A stretch of 64,000 bases of DNA, taken from Oceanibium sediminis (GTDB taxonomy: Bacteria; Pseudomonadota; Alphaproteobacteria; Rhodobacterales; Rhodobacteraceae). The first letter of the stretch is position 1. Every line of letters starts with the position of its first letter. The notes beneath the pieces are model-generated. The model saw only the letters and a list, made by a program, of their open reading frames with translations. It was not told where the DNA came from and did not search any database. Location: contig NZ_QGNX01000005.1 in NCBI RefSeq assembly GCF_003265325.1, positions 1 through 64,000 of the forward strand. Direction: 5' to 3'. The translations under genes and the position numbers were made by a program. Below are positions 1 through 7,054 of the stretch, one piece after another.

Positions 1-99
1 TGCGATCCGACGGCGAATGTGCACGACTGGTACGTGGGCGTGCGCGGCGGCAAGGTGGAGGTCGTCTGGCCTGTGTCGGCGCGCGGCAAGGCGTATTGA
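1..99 (+). CDS. bhcC: 3-hydroxyaspartate aldolase (BhcC-type), C-terminal fragment
   Basis: Only the last 32 codons are inside the window. The tail begins C-D-P-T and continues N-V-H-D-W-Y-V-G-V-R, then W-P-V-S-A-R-G. This resembles the end of D-threonine aldolase/DSD1-like fold-III PLP enzymes, where a Cys in an H-x-C motif binds the metal; the His would lie just outside the window. The next gene is BhcD-like, so the likely identity is BhcC, which condenses glycine and glyoxylate to 3-hydroxyaspartate in the beta-hydroxyaspartate cycle. A generic D-threonine aldolase or D-serine dehydratase is the alternative. The family match is from memory and rests on a short stretch. Confidence 0.6.
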   Translation, partial: CDPTANVHDWYVGVRGGKVEVVWPVSARGKAY

Positions 100-142
100 T
101 CGGGCGGGCGCGCCCAGTCAGGGAGGCGCCGCGCCCGGCTTT

Positions 143-175
143 CCCGCCGGAGCCTCCGGCGGGGATATTTGAGGA
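143..175. repeat. Intergenic palindrome with GGGGATATTT tail
   Basis: A perfect 9-bp inverted repeat (CCCGCCGGA at 143-151, TCCGGCGGG at 155-163, 3-base loop) is followed by GATATTT. It sits in the 148-base gap between bhcC and bhcD. From memory, palindromes with a CCTCCGGCGGGGATATTT core are frequent between genes in Rhodobacteraceae, so this is probably a copy of a dispersed element. It may act as a transcript-processing hairpin. No second copy was seen in this window. Confidence 0.5.
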
Positions 176-247
176 CTTTGGAAGGGGTTGGATCGCACTC
201 GTGTCCCACGCGGGCGGTCCGGGCCCTTGACGTGAAGGGAATGGAAT

Positions 248-1213
248 ATGTGGATTGTACCTGAAGCCGCGATCGGCGACCTGGTCAGCAAGGAGGCGTC
301 CTTCGACGCGGTGGAAGCGGTGTTCGGCGCGATGGCGCGCGGCGATGCCTACAATTTCCCGGTGATCCGTGAGGCGATCGGCCATGCGGATGCGCTTTAC
401 GGGTTCAAGTCGGGTTTCGATCGGGCCGCGCTGAACCTCGGGCTGAAGTCCGGCGGGTACTGGCCGGGGAACGAGGCGAAGGGGCTGACCAACCATCAAT
501 CCACGGTGTTCCTCTTCGATGCCGACACCGGCAAGGCGGAGGCGGTGATCGGGGGCAACCTGCTGACCGCGCTGCGCACGGCCGCGGCCTCGGCCGTGTC
601 GATCAAGCACCTGGCGCGCGCCGATGCAAAGGTCTTGGGCATGGTCGGGGCGGGGCACCAGTCCGCCTTCCAGATGCGCGCGGCGGTGGCGCAGCGCGAC
701 TTCGACAAGGTGATCGGCTGGAACTTCCACCCCGAGATGCTGTCCCGCCTGGCCGATACCGCCGCGGAGCTGGGCTTGCCGTTCGAGGCGGTGGAGCTGG
801 ACCGGCTGGGGGCTGAGGCGGACGTGATCATCACCATCACGTCGAGTTTCGATCCGATCCTGATGTCCGGGCAGGTCAAGGACGGCACCCATATCGCCTG
901 CATGGGCACCGACACCGTCGGCAAGCAGGAGGTGGACGCCGCGCTGGTGGCGCGCGCACGCGTCTTCACCGACGAGGTGGCGCAATCCGTGACCTTGGGC
1001 GAGGCGCAGCACGCGGTGGCCGCCGGCCTGATCGGCGCGGGCGACATCGCGCAGATCGGCGCGGTGATCAACGGCGATCATCCCGGGCGCGGCAGCGCCG
1101 AGGAGGTGACGCTTTTCGATGGCACCGGTGTCGGCCTGCAGGACCTGGCCGTGGCCCGCGCGGTGCTGGAAACCGCCAAGGAGCGTGGTGTCGCGATCGA
1201 GGTTGATTTCTGA
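248..1213 (+). CDS. bhcD: Iminosuccinate reductase (BhcD-type), ornithine cyclodeaminase/mu-crystallin family
   Basis: A 321-residue cytoplasmic NAD(P)H-dependent enzyme of the ornithine cyclodeaminase/mu-crystallin family. A Rossmann glycine motif (VGAGHQ) lies near residues 133-138, and the family region T-A-L-R-T-A-A-A-S is near 107-115. The C-terminus carries F-D-G-T-G-V-G-L-Q-D. The N-terminal Y-G-F-K-S-G and G-G-Y-W-P signatures resemble the BhcD branch rather than true ornithine cyclodeaminases. BhcD reduces iminosuccinate to aspartate as the last step of the beta-hydroxyaspartate cycle. The upstream bhcC-like tail supports this. Start: ATG preceded by GAAGGGAATGGAAT. Related reductases of other imino acids cannot be excluded from sequence alone. 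Confidence 0.75.
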   Translation: MWIVPEAAIGDLVSKEASFDAVEAVFGAMARGDAYNFPVIREAIGHADALYGFKSGFDRAALNLGLKSGGYWPGNEAKGLTNHQSTVFLFDADTGKAEAVIGGNLLTALRTAAASAVSIKHLARADAKVLGMVGAGHQSAFQMRAAVAQRDFDKVIGWNFHPEMLSRLADTAAELGLPFEAVELDRLGAEADVIITITSSFDPILMSGQVKDGTHIACMGTDTVGKQEVDAALVARARVFTDEVAQSVTLGEAQHAVAAGLIGAGDIAQIGAVINGDHPGRGSAEEVTLFDGTGVGLQDLAVARAVLETAKERGVAIEVDF

Positions 1214-1247
1214 CCCTGAACGCGCAGGATACGCCAACAGAATTCAG

Positions 1248-1279
1248 CCGCCGGCGGGCATGCTCCCGCCGGCGGTTTT
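1248..1279 (+). terminator. Intrinsic terminator of the bhc operon
   Basis: A perfect 11-bp GC-rich stem (1248-1258 with 1265-1275) with a 6-base loop is followed by TTTT. It lies 34 bases after the bhcD stop and just before the GAPDH start. It should end bhc transcription and leave GAPDH with its own or read-through expression. Confidence 0.85.
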
Positions 1280-1297
1280 CCAAGAAAGGTCAGAGAC

Positions 1298-2296
1298 ATG
1301 GAACGCCCCGTGCGTATCGCGATCAACGGGTTCGGGCGGATCGGACGCTCGGTGCTGCGCATCCTTCACGGCGCGCGCGGGGGCACCTTCGAGGTGGTGT
1401 GCCTGAACGATATCGAGGCGCTGGAGACCTGCGCCTACCTGTTCCGCTACGACAGCGTCTTCGGCCCCTATCCGGGCACGGTCGAGGTGGCCGAGCAGGC
1501 GCTGGTCGTGGATGGGGTGCCGATCCGCTTTCACGGCGTGGCGGACATCTCGCAGCTTGATCTGAGCGACGTGGATGTCGTGCTGGAGTGCACCGGCCTT
1601 GGCGCGGATACCATCGTGGCCCGGCGCGGGTTGGAGGCCGGGGCGCGGCGGGTGCTGATCTCAGGCCCCGCGGACGAGGCCGAGGTCACCGTGGTGATCG
1701 GGGCGAACGACGCGGAGTTGCGCGACCAGACCATCGTGTCCAACGCCTCCTGCACCACCAACGCGCTGGCGCCGCTGCTCAGGGTGCTCGACGACGCGTT
1801 CGGGGTGGAAACCGGGCATATGACCACGGTGCATTGCTATACCGGCAGCCAGCCGACCGTGGACAAGCCACGTGGCGATCCGGCGCGCAGCCGGGCGGCG
1901 GCGTTGTCGATGGTGCCGACCTCCACCTCTGCCGCGCGGCTGATCGACCGGGTGCTGCCCGCCCTTGCGGGACGGATCGAGGCGCGCGCGGTCAGGGTGC
2001 CGACGGCTAGCGTCTCGCTGGTGGATCTGACGGTGCAGCCGGGCCGGGCGGTGGACGTGGCCGAGGTGAACCGCGCCCTGGCCGCCGCCAGCGCCGCCGC
2101 GCCGCGTGTGATCGGCTATACCGAGGAACCGCTGGTGTCGATGGACCTGCGCGGGCGGCCCGAGTCGGTGATCATGACGGGGTTGGAAACCCAGGTCACC
2201 GGCGGCGGACTGGTGCGCGTGCTGGGCTGGTATGACAACGAGTGGGGCTTTTCCAACCGCCTGCTGGACGTGGCGGAGCGGATGGCCCGGCGTTAA
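1298..2296 (+). CDS. gap: Glyceraldehyde-3-phosphate dehydrogenase family protein
   Basis: A 332-residue protein of the phosphorylating GAPDH family. The NAD-binding motif NGFGRIG is at residues 10-16. The catalytic S-C-T-T-N motif places the nucleophile at Cys152, with His179 in the H-C-Y-T-G-S-Q segment as the likely partner. It ends with W-Y-D-N-E-W-G-F. The expected reaction is oxidation of glyceraldehyde 3-phosphate (or erythrose 4-phosphate) with NAD(P). Some normally strict positions differ: H-C-Y-T-G-S-Q where housekeeping enzymes have H-x-Y-T-N/G-D-Q, and I-S-G-P-A where ISAPA is usual. It may be a specialised paralogue. It starts right after the bhcD terminator (ribosome site near AGAAAGG), and its stop overlaps the converging dehalogenase stop by 4 bases (TTAA). 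Confidence 0.88.
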   Translation: MERPVRIAINGFGRIGRSVLRILHGARGGTFEVVCLNDIEALETCAYLFRYDSVFGPYPGTVEVAEQALVVDGVPIRFHGVADISQLDLSDVDVVLECTGLGADTIVARRGLEAGARRVLISGPADEAEVTVVIGANDAELRDQTIVSNASCTTNALAPLLRVLDDAFGVETGHMTTVHCYTGSQPTVDKPRGDPARSRAAALSMVPTSTSAARLIDRVLPALAGRIEARAVRVPTASVSLVDLTVQPGRAVDVAEVNRALAAASAAAPRVIGYTEEPLVSMDLRGRPESVIMTGLETQVTGGGLVRVLGWYDNEWGFSNRLLDVAERMARR

Positions 2297-5200
2297 AGGT
2301 CGATCGCGATTTCCCCGCCGGGTTTTGCGGCGCGGGACTGGCACAGGATGATCCGGCTTTCGCGCTGGGCGGCGGACAGCACGAAGTCGCGATGCTCGAC
2401 CTCGCCCGCCAGCAGGCCGCAGGCGCAGACACCGCAGATCCCGTCCTCGCATTTCACGTCGACGTGGATGCCGTTGGCGAGCAGCACCTCGCTGGCCGTG
2501 GCGTCGGCGGCGACGGGCAGGCTGCGCCCGTCCTTCAGGCGGAGGGTGAAGGGGTGGTTTTCGTGATCCGGCACCTCGGGCAGCGAGAAGTATTCCAGGT
2601 GCCGCGCCGCGTCGGGGTAGCCCCGCGCCGTGGCCGCCTCGATCACCGCGTTCATGTAGCGATCCGGCCCACAGGTGTAGAGGTGATCGCCGGGCGCATG
2701 GGCGGGGATCAGCGCGGAAAGCTCGGCGCGCGTGCCTTCGTCCGAGAGATGCAGGCGCACGGCGTCGGCCCAGGGCACCGACGATAGCAGGTCGAGGAAG
2801 CCCGCGGCGGCGCGACTGTGGGCGGAGTAGTGCATCTCGAACGTTGCGCCGAGCCTGTGAAGGCGGTGCGCGAAGGCGATCATCGGGGTGATGCCGATGC
2901 CGCCGCCCATCAGGAAGCTGCGCCGCGCGGTTTCCACCAGTTCGAAATGGTTGATCGGGCGGGAGGTGAAGATGCGCCGCCCCTCGGTGAAGATCCGGTG
3001 CATCAGGGCCGAGCCGCCGCGCCCGTCGCGCTCGTTCAGCACGCCGATCTGGTAGCTGCGGCGATCGCCCGGGTCGCCGCACATCGAGTACTGGCGCAGG
3101 AACTCCGGCGCGACCAGCACGTCCAGATGCGCGCCCGCGGTCCATTCCGGCAGATCGCGCCCCTCGGGGTCGGTCAGCGTGTAGAGGGTGATATCCTCTG
3201 TCATCCGCTCGACCCCGGTGACGATCATCGGCAGGACGGGCGCGTCGCCCGGGGGGCGGGGGACGTGCAGGTGCGCGCGCTCGCCCGCCGCGCTGCGGCG
3301 GCGGTGTTCCTCCGCCGGGATTAGCGCCTGGTAGGCCTTGATCCCCGCCTCGCGATCCATCGGGAAGGGGTAGGGGTAGGGCGGCGGCGCAAGGGGGGCG
3401 GGATACACGGCAAGCGTCTGATCCTCGTAAGCGAGGTCCAGGTCCTTTTGCAGGCCGCGCCGGTTCACGGGCGCGGCGGCGGGAGCGAAACTGCCCGAGC
3501 GCAATTCGATGTCCCACCACCATTTCTTGACCGGGTTCAGCCCGCCGCGCCCGGCGGCGTCGTCAAGCCGGGCCAGCAGCATTGCTGCGGCGGGCACATG
3601 CATCGCTGCCCAGCGGAAGGGGGCCTCGGCGAAGATCCCTTCCAGGTTCCAGGGGCAGGTCTTCATGCAGCGCCCGCACATCGCGCCGCCTTCGGTGGTG
3701 ATGCGGTATGTGGCGCATTTCTGGCTGTCGGACTTCCAGATCTCGTAGCCGTTGAACATCAGCTTCGGCCCGGCAGTGATCGCCCCCGAGGGGCATTCGC
3801 GCGCGCATTTGTTGCAACTCTCGCAGAAGCGTTGCAGCCCGAAGTCGATCGGCCGGTCATGGGCCAGCGGCATGTCCGTCGTCACCGCGCCGGATTTCAG
3901 GCGCGGGCCGAGGAAGGGGTTCAGGATCACCTCTCCGATGCGGGATACCTCGCCAAGGCCGGACAGCAGCAGCAGCGGGGGTTGCAGCACCTCTCCGTCG
4001 ATCACGGTATGGGCCTTGGCCTTGTAGCCGCAGTTGCGGATCTGCTGCGCGATCACCCCGCCCAGAAGCGAGAAGCGCAGGTAGGCGCGCATCGATTGCG
4101 CGACGCTGATCCAGTCGTCGCCCGAGGCGCCCTCCATCGTCTCATACCCCTGGTCCAGAATCATGGAGATCGCCTGGTCATGGGGCGGCTCGATCGCATC
4201 GCCGCGCGCGTCGTGCGAGTACCACGCCCAGTCCGGGCAGCGCGACAGGCCGACCGCGTCCACCCCCAGGAAGTAGCTCGCCGCCTTGATGCTGGCGGCG
4301 TTTTCCTTGGGCGTCGCGGTGGTGCGCCGGGGGCCGGGCACCCCGTCCTGCAACAGAACCAGCGCGCCGAGCATCTTGCGCTGGGCTGACGACGGGGCGG
4401 ATTTCAGAACGTAGTGCCCGCCCGTGGTGTGTCTTTGCAGCCGCTTGCCCATGTCGCCGAACTGCGCGCGGGCGAACATGTCGGTGCGTTTGGGAACCCG
4501 CGCGACATTGGCCTCGTCGATATAGGTGGTGGGCGTGTCCTGCCGCTTCAGCGTCTCGAACGGGTGGGCGCCGATGGCATAGTCGCGCCGCGCGAAAGGG
4601 TCCTGCGTGCGCGCGCTTTTCGCGAAGCCCTTGCCCAGCCACCACGCCGGGCCGAAGGCACGAAAGCGCGGCTGGTCGGCCATCGCCGCCAGCGGGGCGT
4701 CATGCTCCAACGCCATGTCCGTGGTGATCGCGGCCAGCCCGAAGCGGGTGCCGAGGTAGGGCGCGACCAGCGCGTCGCCCTCCAGCGTGACCAGCCCGGC
4801 GGCAAGGGCAAGCTGGCCAAGGTCGACGTCCGCGCATGTGCCGCTGTGCGCGCGGGCGCTGTGGCCCAGCAGGCGCAGGTAGTTGGCGATCACGGTCGCC
4901 GTCTCGGCGCTGCGCAGGCAAGCGCGGTGGGCCTGCGCGTCGGCGATCCAGGCGGCGCCCGGCTCATCCGGGCGGGGATCGCGGTGATACTCGGTCACGA
5001 AGACGATGGCATGCGCATGCCCGGGCAGGGGCCCCGGCGGGTGCGCGGCGGCGTCGCGCAGATCCGCCATGATCACGTCGATCCCCGAGGCGAGCGTTTT
5101 CGTCTGCCGCGTGCGCAGCGCATCGGACAGCGCCGCGACGCCGGGGTTAACGATTGGTGCCTTCAGTCGAGCGGACTGCGGTACCGGGCCGATGCCGACC

Positions 5201-5493
5201 ATCGATGCGTCGTTGAAATAGCCGAAGGCCTTCAGGTGGCGCGCCCGCGCGCCGGGGTCTTCGGGGATCTCGGAGCGTTTCGGGTTGACCGGCCCGTCGC
5301 GGATCACGTCCATCATCGCCTGGAACTCCGCCATGGCGTTGACGATGCTCTCGGGCCGCTCGGGGCGGTGAAAGGACAGGGGCCGCATCGCGGGCACGCC
5401 CGAGGTGTCCAGACCGCCCCCGACCCGCGCGAGGCGCTCCAGGGGATAGGGGCCAAGATGCACCGGGCGGCGCCGGTCAGAGAAGATCTTCAT
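2293..5493 (-). CDS. Respiration-independent (catabolic) reductive dehalogenase fused to NAD(P)H reductase
   Basis: A 1066-residue fusion. Residues about 1-700 form a cobalamin-dependent reductive dehalogenase. A C-x2-C-x2-C-x3-C-P ferredoxin motif is near 553-567 and a C-x2-C-x3-C-P motif near 601-612. An internal duplication links residues about 230-280 to 510-550 (compare P-Y-L-G-T-R and T-T-D-M-A-L with P-F-L-G-P-R and T-T-D-M-P-L), as known for NpRdhA-type enzymes. Residues about 750-1066 resemble phthalate/vanillate dioxygenase reductases: FMN- and NAD-binding regions (G-G-G-I-G-I-T-P-M), then a plant-type 2Fe-2S motif C-x4-C-x2-C with a distal Cys. There is no Tat signal and no membrane anchor, so it should be cytosolic and self-sufficient, like Comamonas BhbA. 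It is last in the sox/DMGDH operon. Substrate unknown; an epoxyqueuosine-reductase-like role is less likely given its size. Confidence 0.85.
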   Translation of the reverse strand: MKIFSDRRRPVHLGPYPLERLARVGGGLDTSGVPAMRPLSFHRPERPESIVNAMAEFQAMMDVIRDGPVNPKRSEIPEDPGARARHLKAFGYFNDASMVGIGPVPQSARLKAPIVNPGVAALSDALRTRQTKTLASGIDVIMADLRDAAAHPPGPLPGHAHAIVFVTEYHRDPRPDEPGAAWIADAQAHRACLRSAETATVIANYLRLLGHSARAHSGTCADVDLGQLALAAGLVTLEGDALVAPYLGTRFGLAAITTDMALEHDAPLAAMADQPRFRAFGPAWWLGKGFAKSARTQDPFARRDYAIGAHPFETLKRQDTPTTYIDEANVARVPKRTDMFARAQFGDMGKRLQRHTTGGHYVLKSAPSSAQRKMLGALVLLQDGVPGPRRTTATPKENAASIKAASYFLGVDAVGLSRCPDWAWYSHDARGDAIEPPHDQAISMILDQGYETMEGASGDDWISVAQSMRAYLRFSLLGGVIAQQIRNCGYKAKAHTVIDGEVLQPPLLLLSGLGEVSRIGEVILNPFLGPRLKSGAVTTDMPLAHDRPIDFGLQRFCESCNKCARECPSGAITAGPKLMFNGYEIWKSDSQKCATYRITTEGGAMCGRCMKTCPWNLEGIFAEAPFRWAAMHVPAAAMLLARLDDAAGRGGLNPVKKWWWDIELRSGSFAPAAAPVNRRGLQKDLDLAYEDQTLAVYPAPLAPPPYPYPFPMDREAGIKAYQALIPAEEHRRRSAAGERAHLHVPRPPGDAPVLPMIVTGVERMTEDITLYTLTDPEGRDLPEWTAGAHLDVLVAPEFLRQYSMCGDPGDRRSYQIGVLNERDGRGGSALMHRIFTEGRRIFTSRPINHFELVETARRSFLMGGGIGITPMIAFAHRLHRLGATFEMHYSAHSRAAAGFLDLLSSVPWADAVRLHLSDEGTRAELSALIPAHAPGDHLYTCGPDRYMNAVIEAATARGYPDAARHLEYFSLPEVPDHENHPFTLRLKDGRSLPVAADATASEVLLANGIHVDVKCEDGICGVCACGLLAGEVEHRDFVLSAAQRESRIILCQSRAAKPGGEIAIDL

Positions 5494-5518
5494 GGCGACA
5501 GTTCTGACACAGGTTCAA

Positions 5519-5539
5519 CGCCCCCGCCATACGGGGGCG
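5519..5539 (-). other. Intercistronic hairpin before the dehalogenase gene
   Basis: A perfect 8-bp GC-rich inverted repeat (5519-5526 with 5532-5539, 5-base loop) sits in the 73-base gap between the FAD oxidoreductase stop and the dehalogenase start. There is no T-run, so processing or partial attenuation is more likely than full termination. Confidence 0.5.
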
Positions 5540-5566
5540 GGGGGCGTCGGATGGCGGTGCGCCGCT

Positions 5567-6874
5567 TCAGCCGAGAACGGAAAAGCTCGACTCCTCGTTG
5601 ATCGGGCGTTTGCGGGAATAGAAACCGACATCGATCGTTGTGTCGATATAGGGCAGCGTGAACTGCAGCGGATTGGTGTCATGATCGTTGCCGCCCTCGC
5701 AATACTCCACCAGCGCGGCCATCATCTTTCCGGCGATGGGCGCGTTCTTGTACTGGTTCCCCGAGGTGCCGCAGGCCATGTAGAACCCGGGCAGCGACGC
5801 GCGGTCATAGATCGGGATCCAGTCGGTCGAGGCATCGTAGAGGTCCACCACCCCGCGCATTTTCGACGGGATGCCAAGGGTCGGCACGCGTTGGCCATAG
5901 CGCATCGCCTGCGTGGTCCACTGGTCGGTGAAGTCGCGGTTGTAGTCGGTGTCGTCCTCCACCCAGACGTGGGGATCGCAGGGCGGGTCCTCGCTGCCGA
6001 CGAGGATGTGGTTGCCATGCTCTGGGCGGCAGTAGAGCGCGATATCGCTGTCCGAGACGATGGTGCCCTGCGCCTCGAAGTCGAACCCGGCGGGCGCGGG
6101 GACGTGCACCACCTCCTGGCGCAGGGCGCGGGTGGTGATCGTCATGTCGTCCAGCACCCCGGCCATCGCGTTGATCTTCGACGAGGCGGGCCCGGCGACA
6201 TTGATCACGACGGGGGCGTGGATCTCCTCTCCGCCGGTCAGGCGCACGCCGCTGACGCGCCCGCCCGATTGCAGGATCTCTGCGACTTCCGCGCCAAGGC
6301 GCAGGCGCGCGCCGTGGCGTTTCGCAGCCGCCATCAGGTTCTGCGCCGACAGTGCGGGGTCGGTGACGTAGCCCGCGTGGGGCCAGTAGACGCCGCCCGT
6401 CAGCCGCCCGCCGTTGGGCGTGCCGAACGCCGGGTCGTCGATCCGGCGGGCCGGGGCGAAACTGTCGAGCTGGTAGATGGGCAGTTTCGCCGTCACCTGC
6501 TCGGCGGACCATTCCTCGAACGGGCAGGACAGCGCGGCGGAATTCTTCATGTGCTGCGCCAGCATGCCGTTCTGCGCCGTCTTCATGACAAGGCAGCCGG
6601 ATTCGATGAACCGCGCCAGCGCATCGGCGTCTGGCGCTTCGAGGTAGTCCGCCCAGTCGCGCCAGTAGTGATAGCCTTCCCAGGCGAAGGCGGTGCCGTC
6701 GAAGGTGGAGTAATGCATCCGGATGATCGCGCAGCTTCCCGCGGTGGAGCCGTGCCCCGCCTGCGCGTTGCGCTCCAGCGTCAGCGTCCGCTTGCCCTGC
6801 TTTGCCAGTTCATAGGCCACGGCGGCGCCGATTACGCCGGCCCCGATGATGATCACGTCGGCTGTATCGCTCAT
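5567..6874 (-). CDS. FAD-dependent oxidoreductase of the D-amino-acid oxidase/sarcosine dehydrogenase family
   Basis: A 435-residue protein with an N-terminal dinucleotide-binding motif (IIIGAGVIGAAVA at about residues 8-20) and the DAO fold. Family features include C-R-P-E-H-G-N-H-I-L-V-G near residue 290 and a late G-T-S-G-N-Q-Y-K-N. It has no GcvT domain, so it is a single-domain amine or N-methyl-amino-acid dehydrogenase/oxidase. It probably acts on a secondary or tertiary amine produced in the same operon. Its ATG overlaps the stop of the small upstream gene (ATGA), which implies translational coupling. Substrate unresolved: sarcosine, N-methylproline and similar compounds are plausible. 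Confidence 0.8.
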   Translation of the reverse strand: MSDTADVIIIGAGVIGAAVAYELAKQGKRTLTLERNAQAGHGSTAGSCAIIRMHYSTFDGTAFAWEGYHYWRDWADYLEAPDADALARFIESGCLVMKTAQNGMLAQHMKNSAALSCPFEEWSAEQVTAKLPIYQLDSFAPARRIDDPAFGTPNGGRLTGGVYWPHAGYVTDPALSAQNLMAAAKRHGARLRLGAEVAEILQSGGRVSGVRLTGGEEIHAPVVINVAGPASSKINAMAGVLDDMTITTRALRQEVVHVPAPAGFDFEAQGTIVSDSDIALYCRPEHGNHILVGSEDPPCDPHVWVEDDTDYNRDFTDQWTTQAMRYGQRVPTLGIPSKMRGVVDLYDASTDWIPIYDRASLPGFYMACGTSGNQYKNAPIAGKMMAALVEYCEGGNDHDTNPLQFTLPYIDTTIDVGFYSRKRPINEESSFSVLG

Positions 6875-7047
6875 GCGGTCTTGTCCTCCTGCTTGGCCCG
6901 GATAAGGGTAAAGAAATCGTCCGGCTTGTGCCGGCCCGGGCGCGTTCCGGTGAAGTGTTCGACATAAACGGCCGCAACCGCAAGCCTTCGCGCGACCGGG
7001 GTCTGCAACTTCAGCGCGTAGCGGCCGGGCTGTGTGCCTTGGATCAT
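6871..7047 (-). CDS. Small hypothetical protein inside the demethylase operon
   Basis: A 58-residue reading frame that fills the space between two FAD enzymes. Its ATG lies 7 bases after the GcvT-domain gene's stop, and its TGA overlaps the next ATG by 4 bases. It is basic and centres on A-V-A-A-V-Y-V-E-H-F-T-G followed by D-D-F-F-T-L-I. There is no signal peptide or membrane segment, and I do not recognise the family. The tight spacing on both sides is the main support. A longer in-frame start at 7086 would overlap the upstream gene. A role in complex assembly or stability is only a guess. Confidence 0.5.
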   Translation of the reverse strand: MIQGTQPGRYALKLQTPVARRLAVAAVYVEHFTGTRPGRHKPDDFFTLIRAKQEDKTA

Positions 7048-7054
7048 CGCGGGG

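Noticed and set aside
248-1213. Genuine ornithine cyclodeaminase or ectoine-cluster EutC
   Set aside because: The upstream BhcC-like tail and the BhcD-like N-terminal segments fit iminosuccinate reductase better; the ectoine genes are 62 kb away.
1661-3523. A 620-codon open frame on the minus strand spanning the GAPDH/dehalogenase junction
   Set aside because: It is an out-of-frame shadow with Arg/Pro/Gly-rich low-complexity translation; both real genes have clear motifs in other frames.
5519-5539. Terminator separating the dehalogenase from the sox operon
   Set aside because: The hairpin is strong but has no T-run; it was kept as an intercistronic hairpin only.
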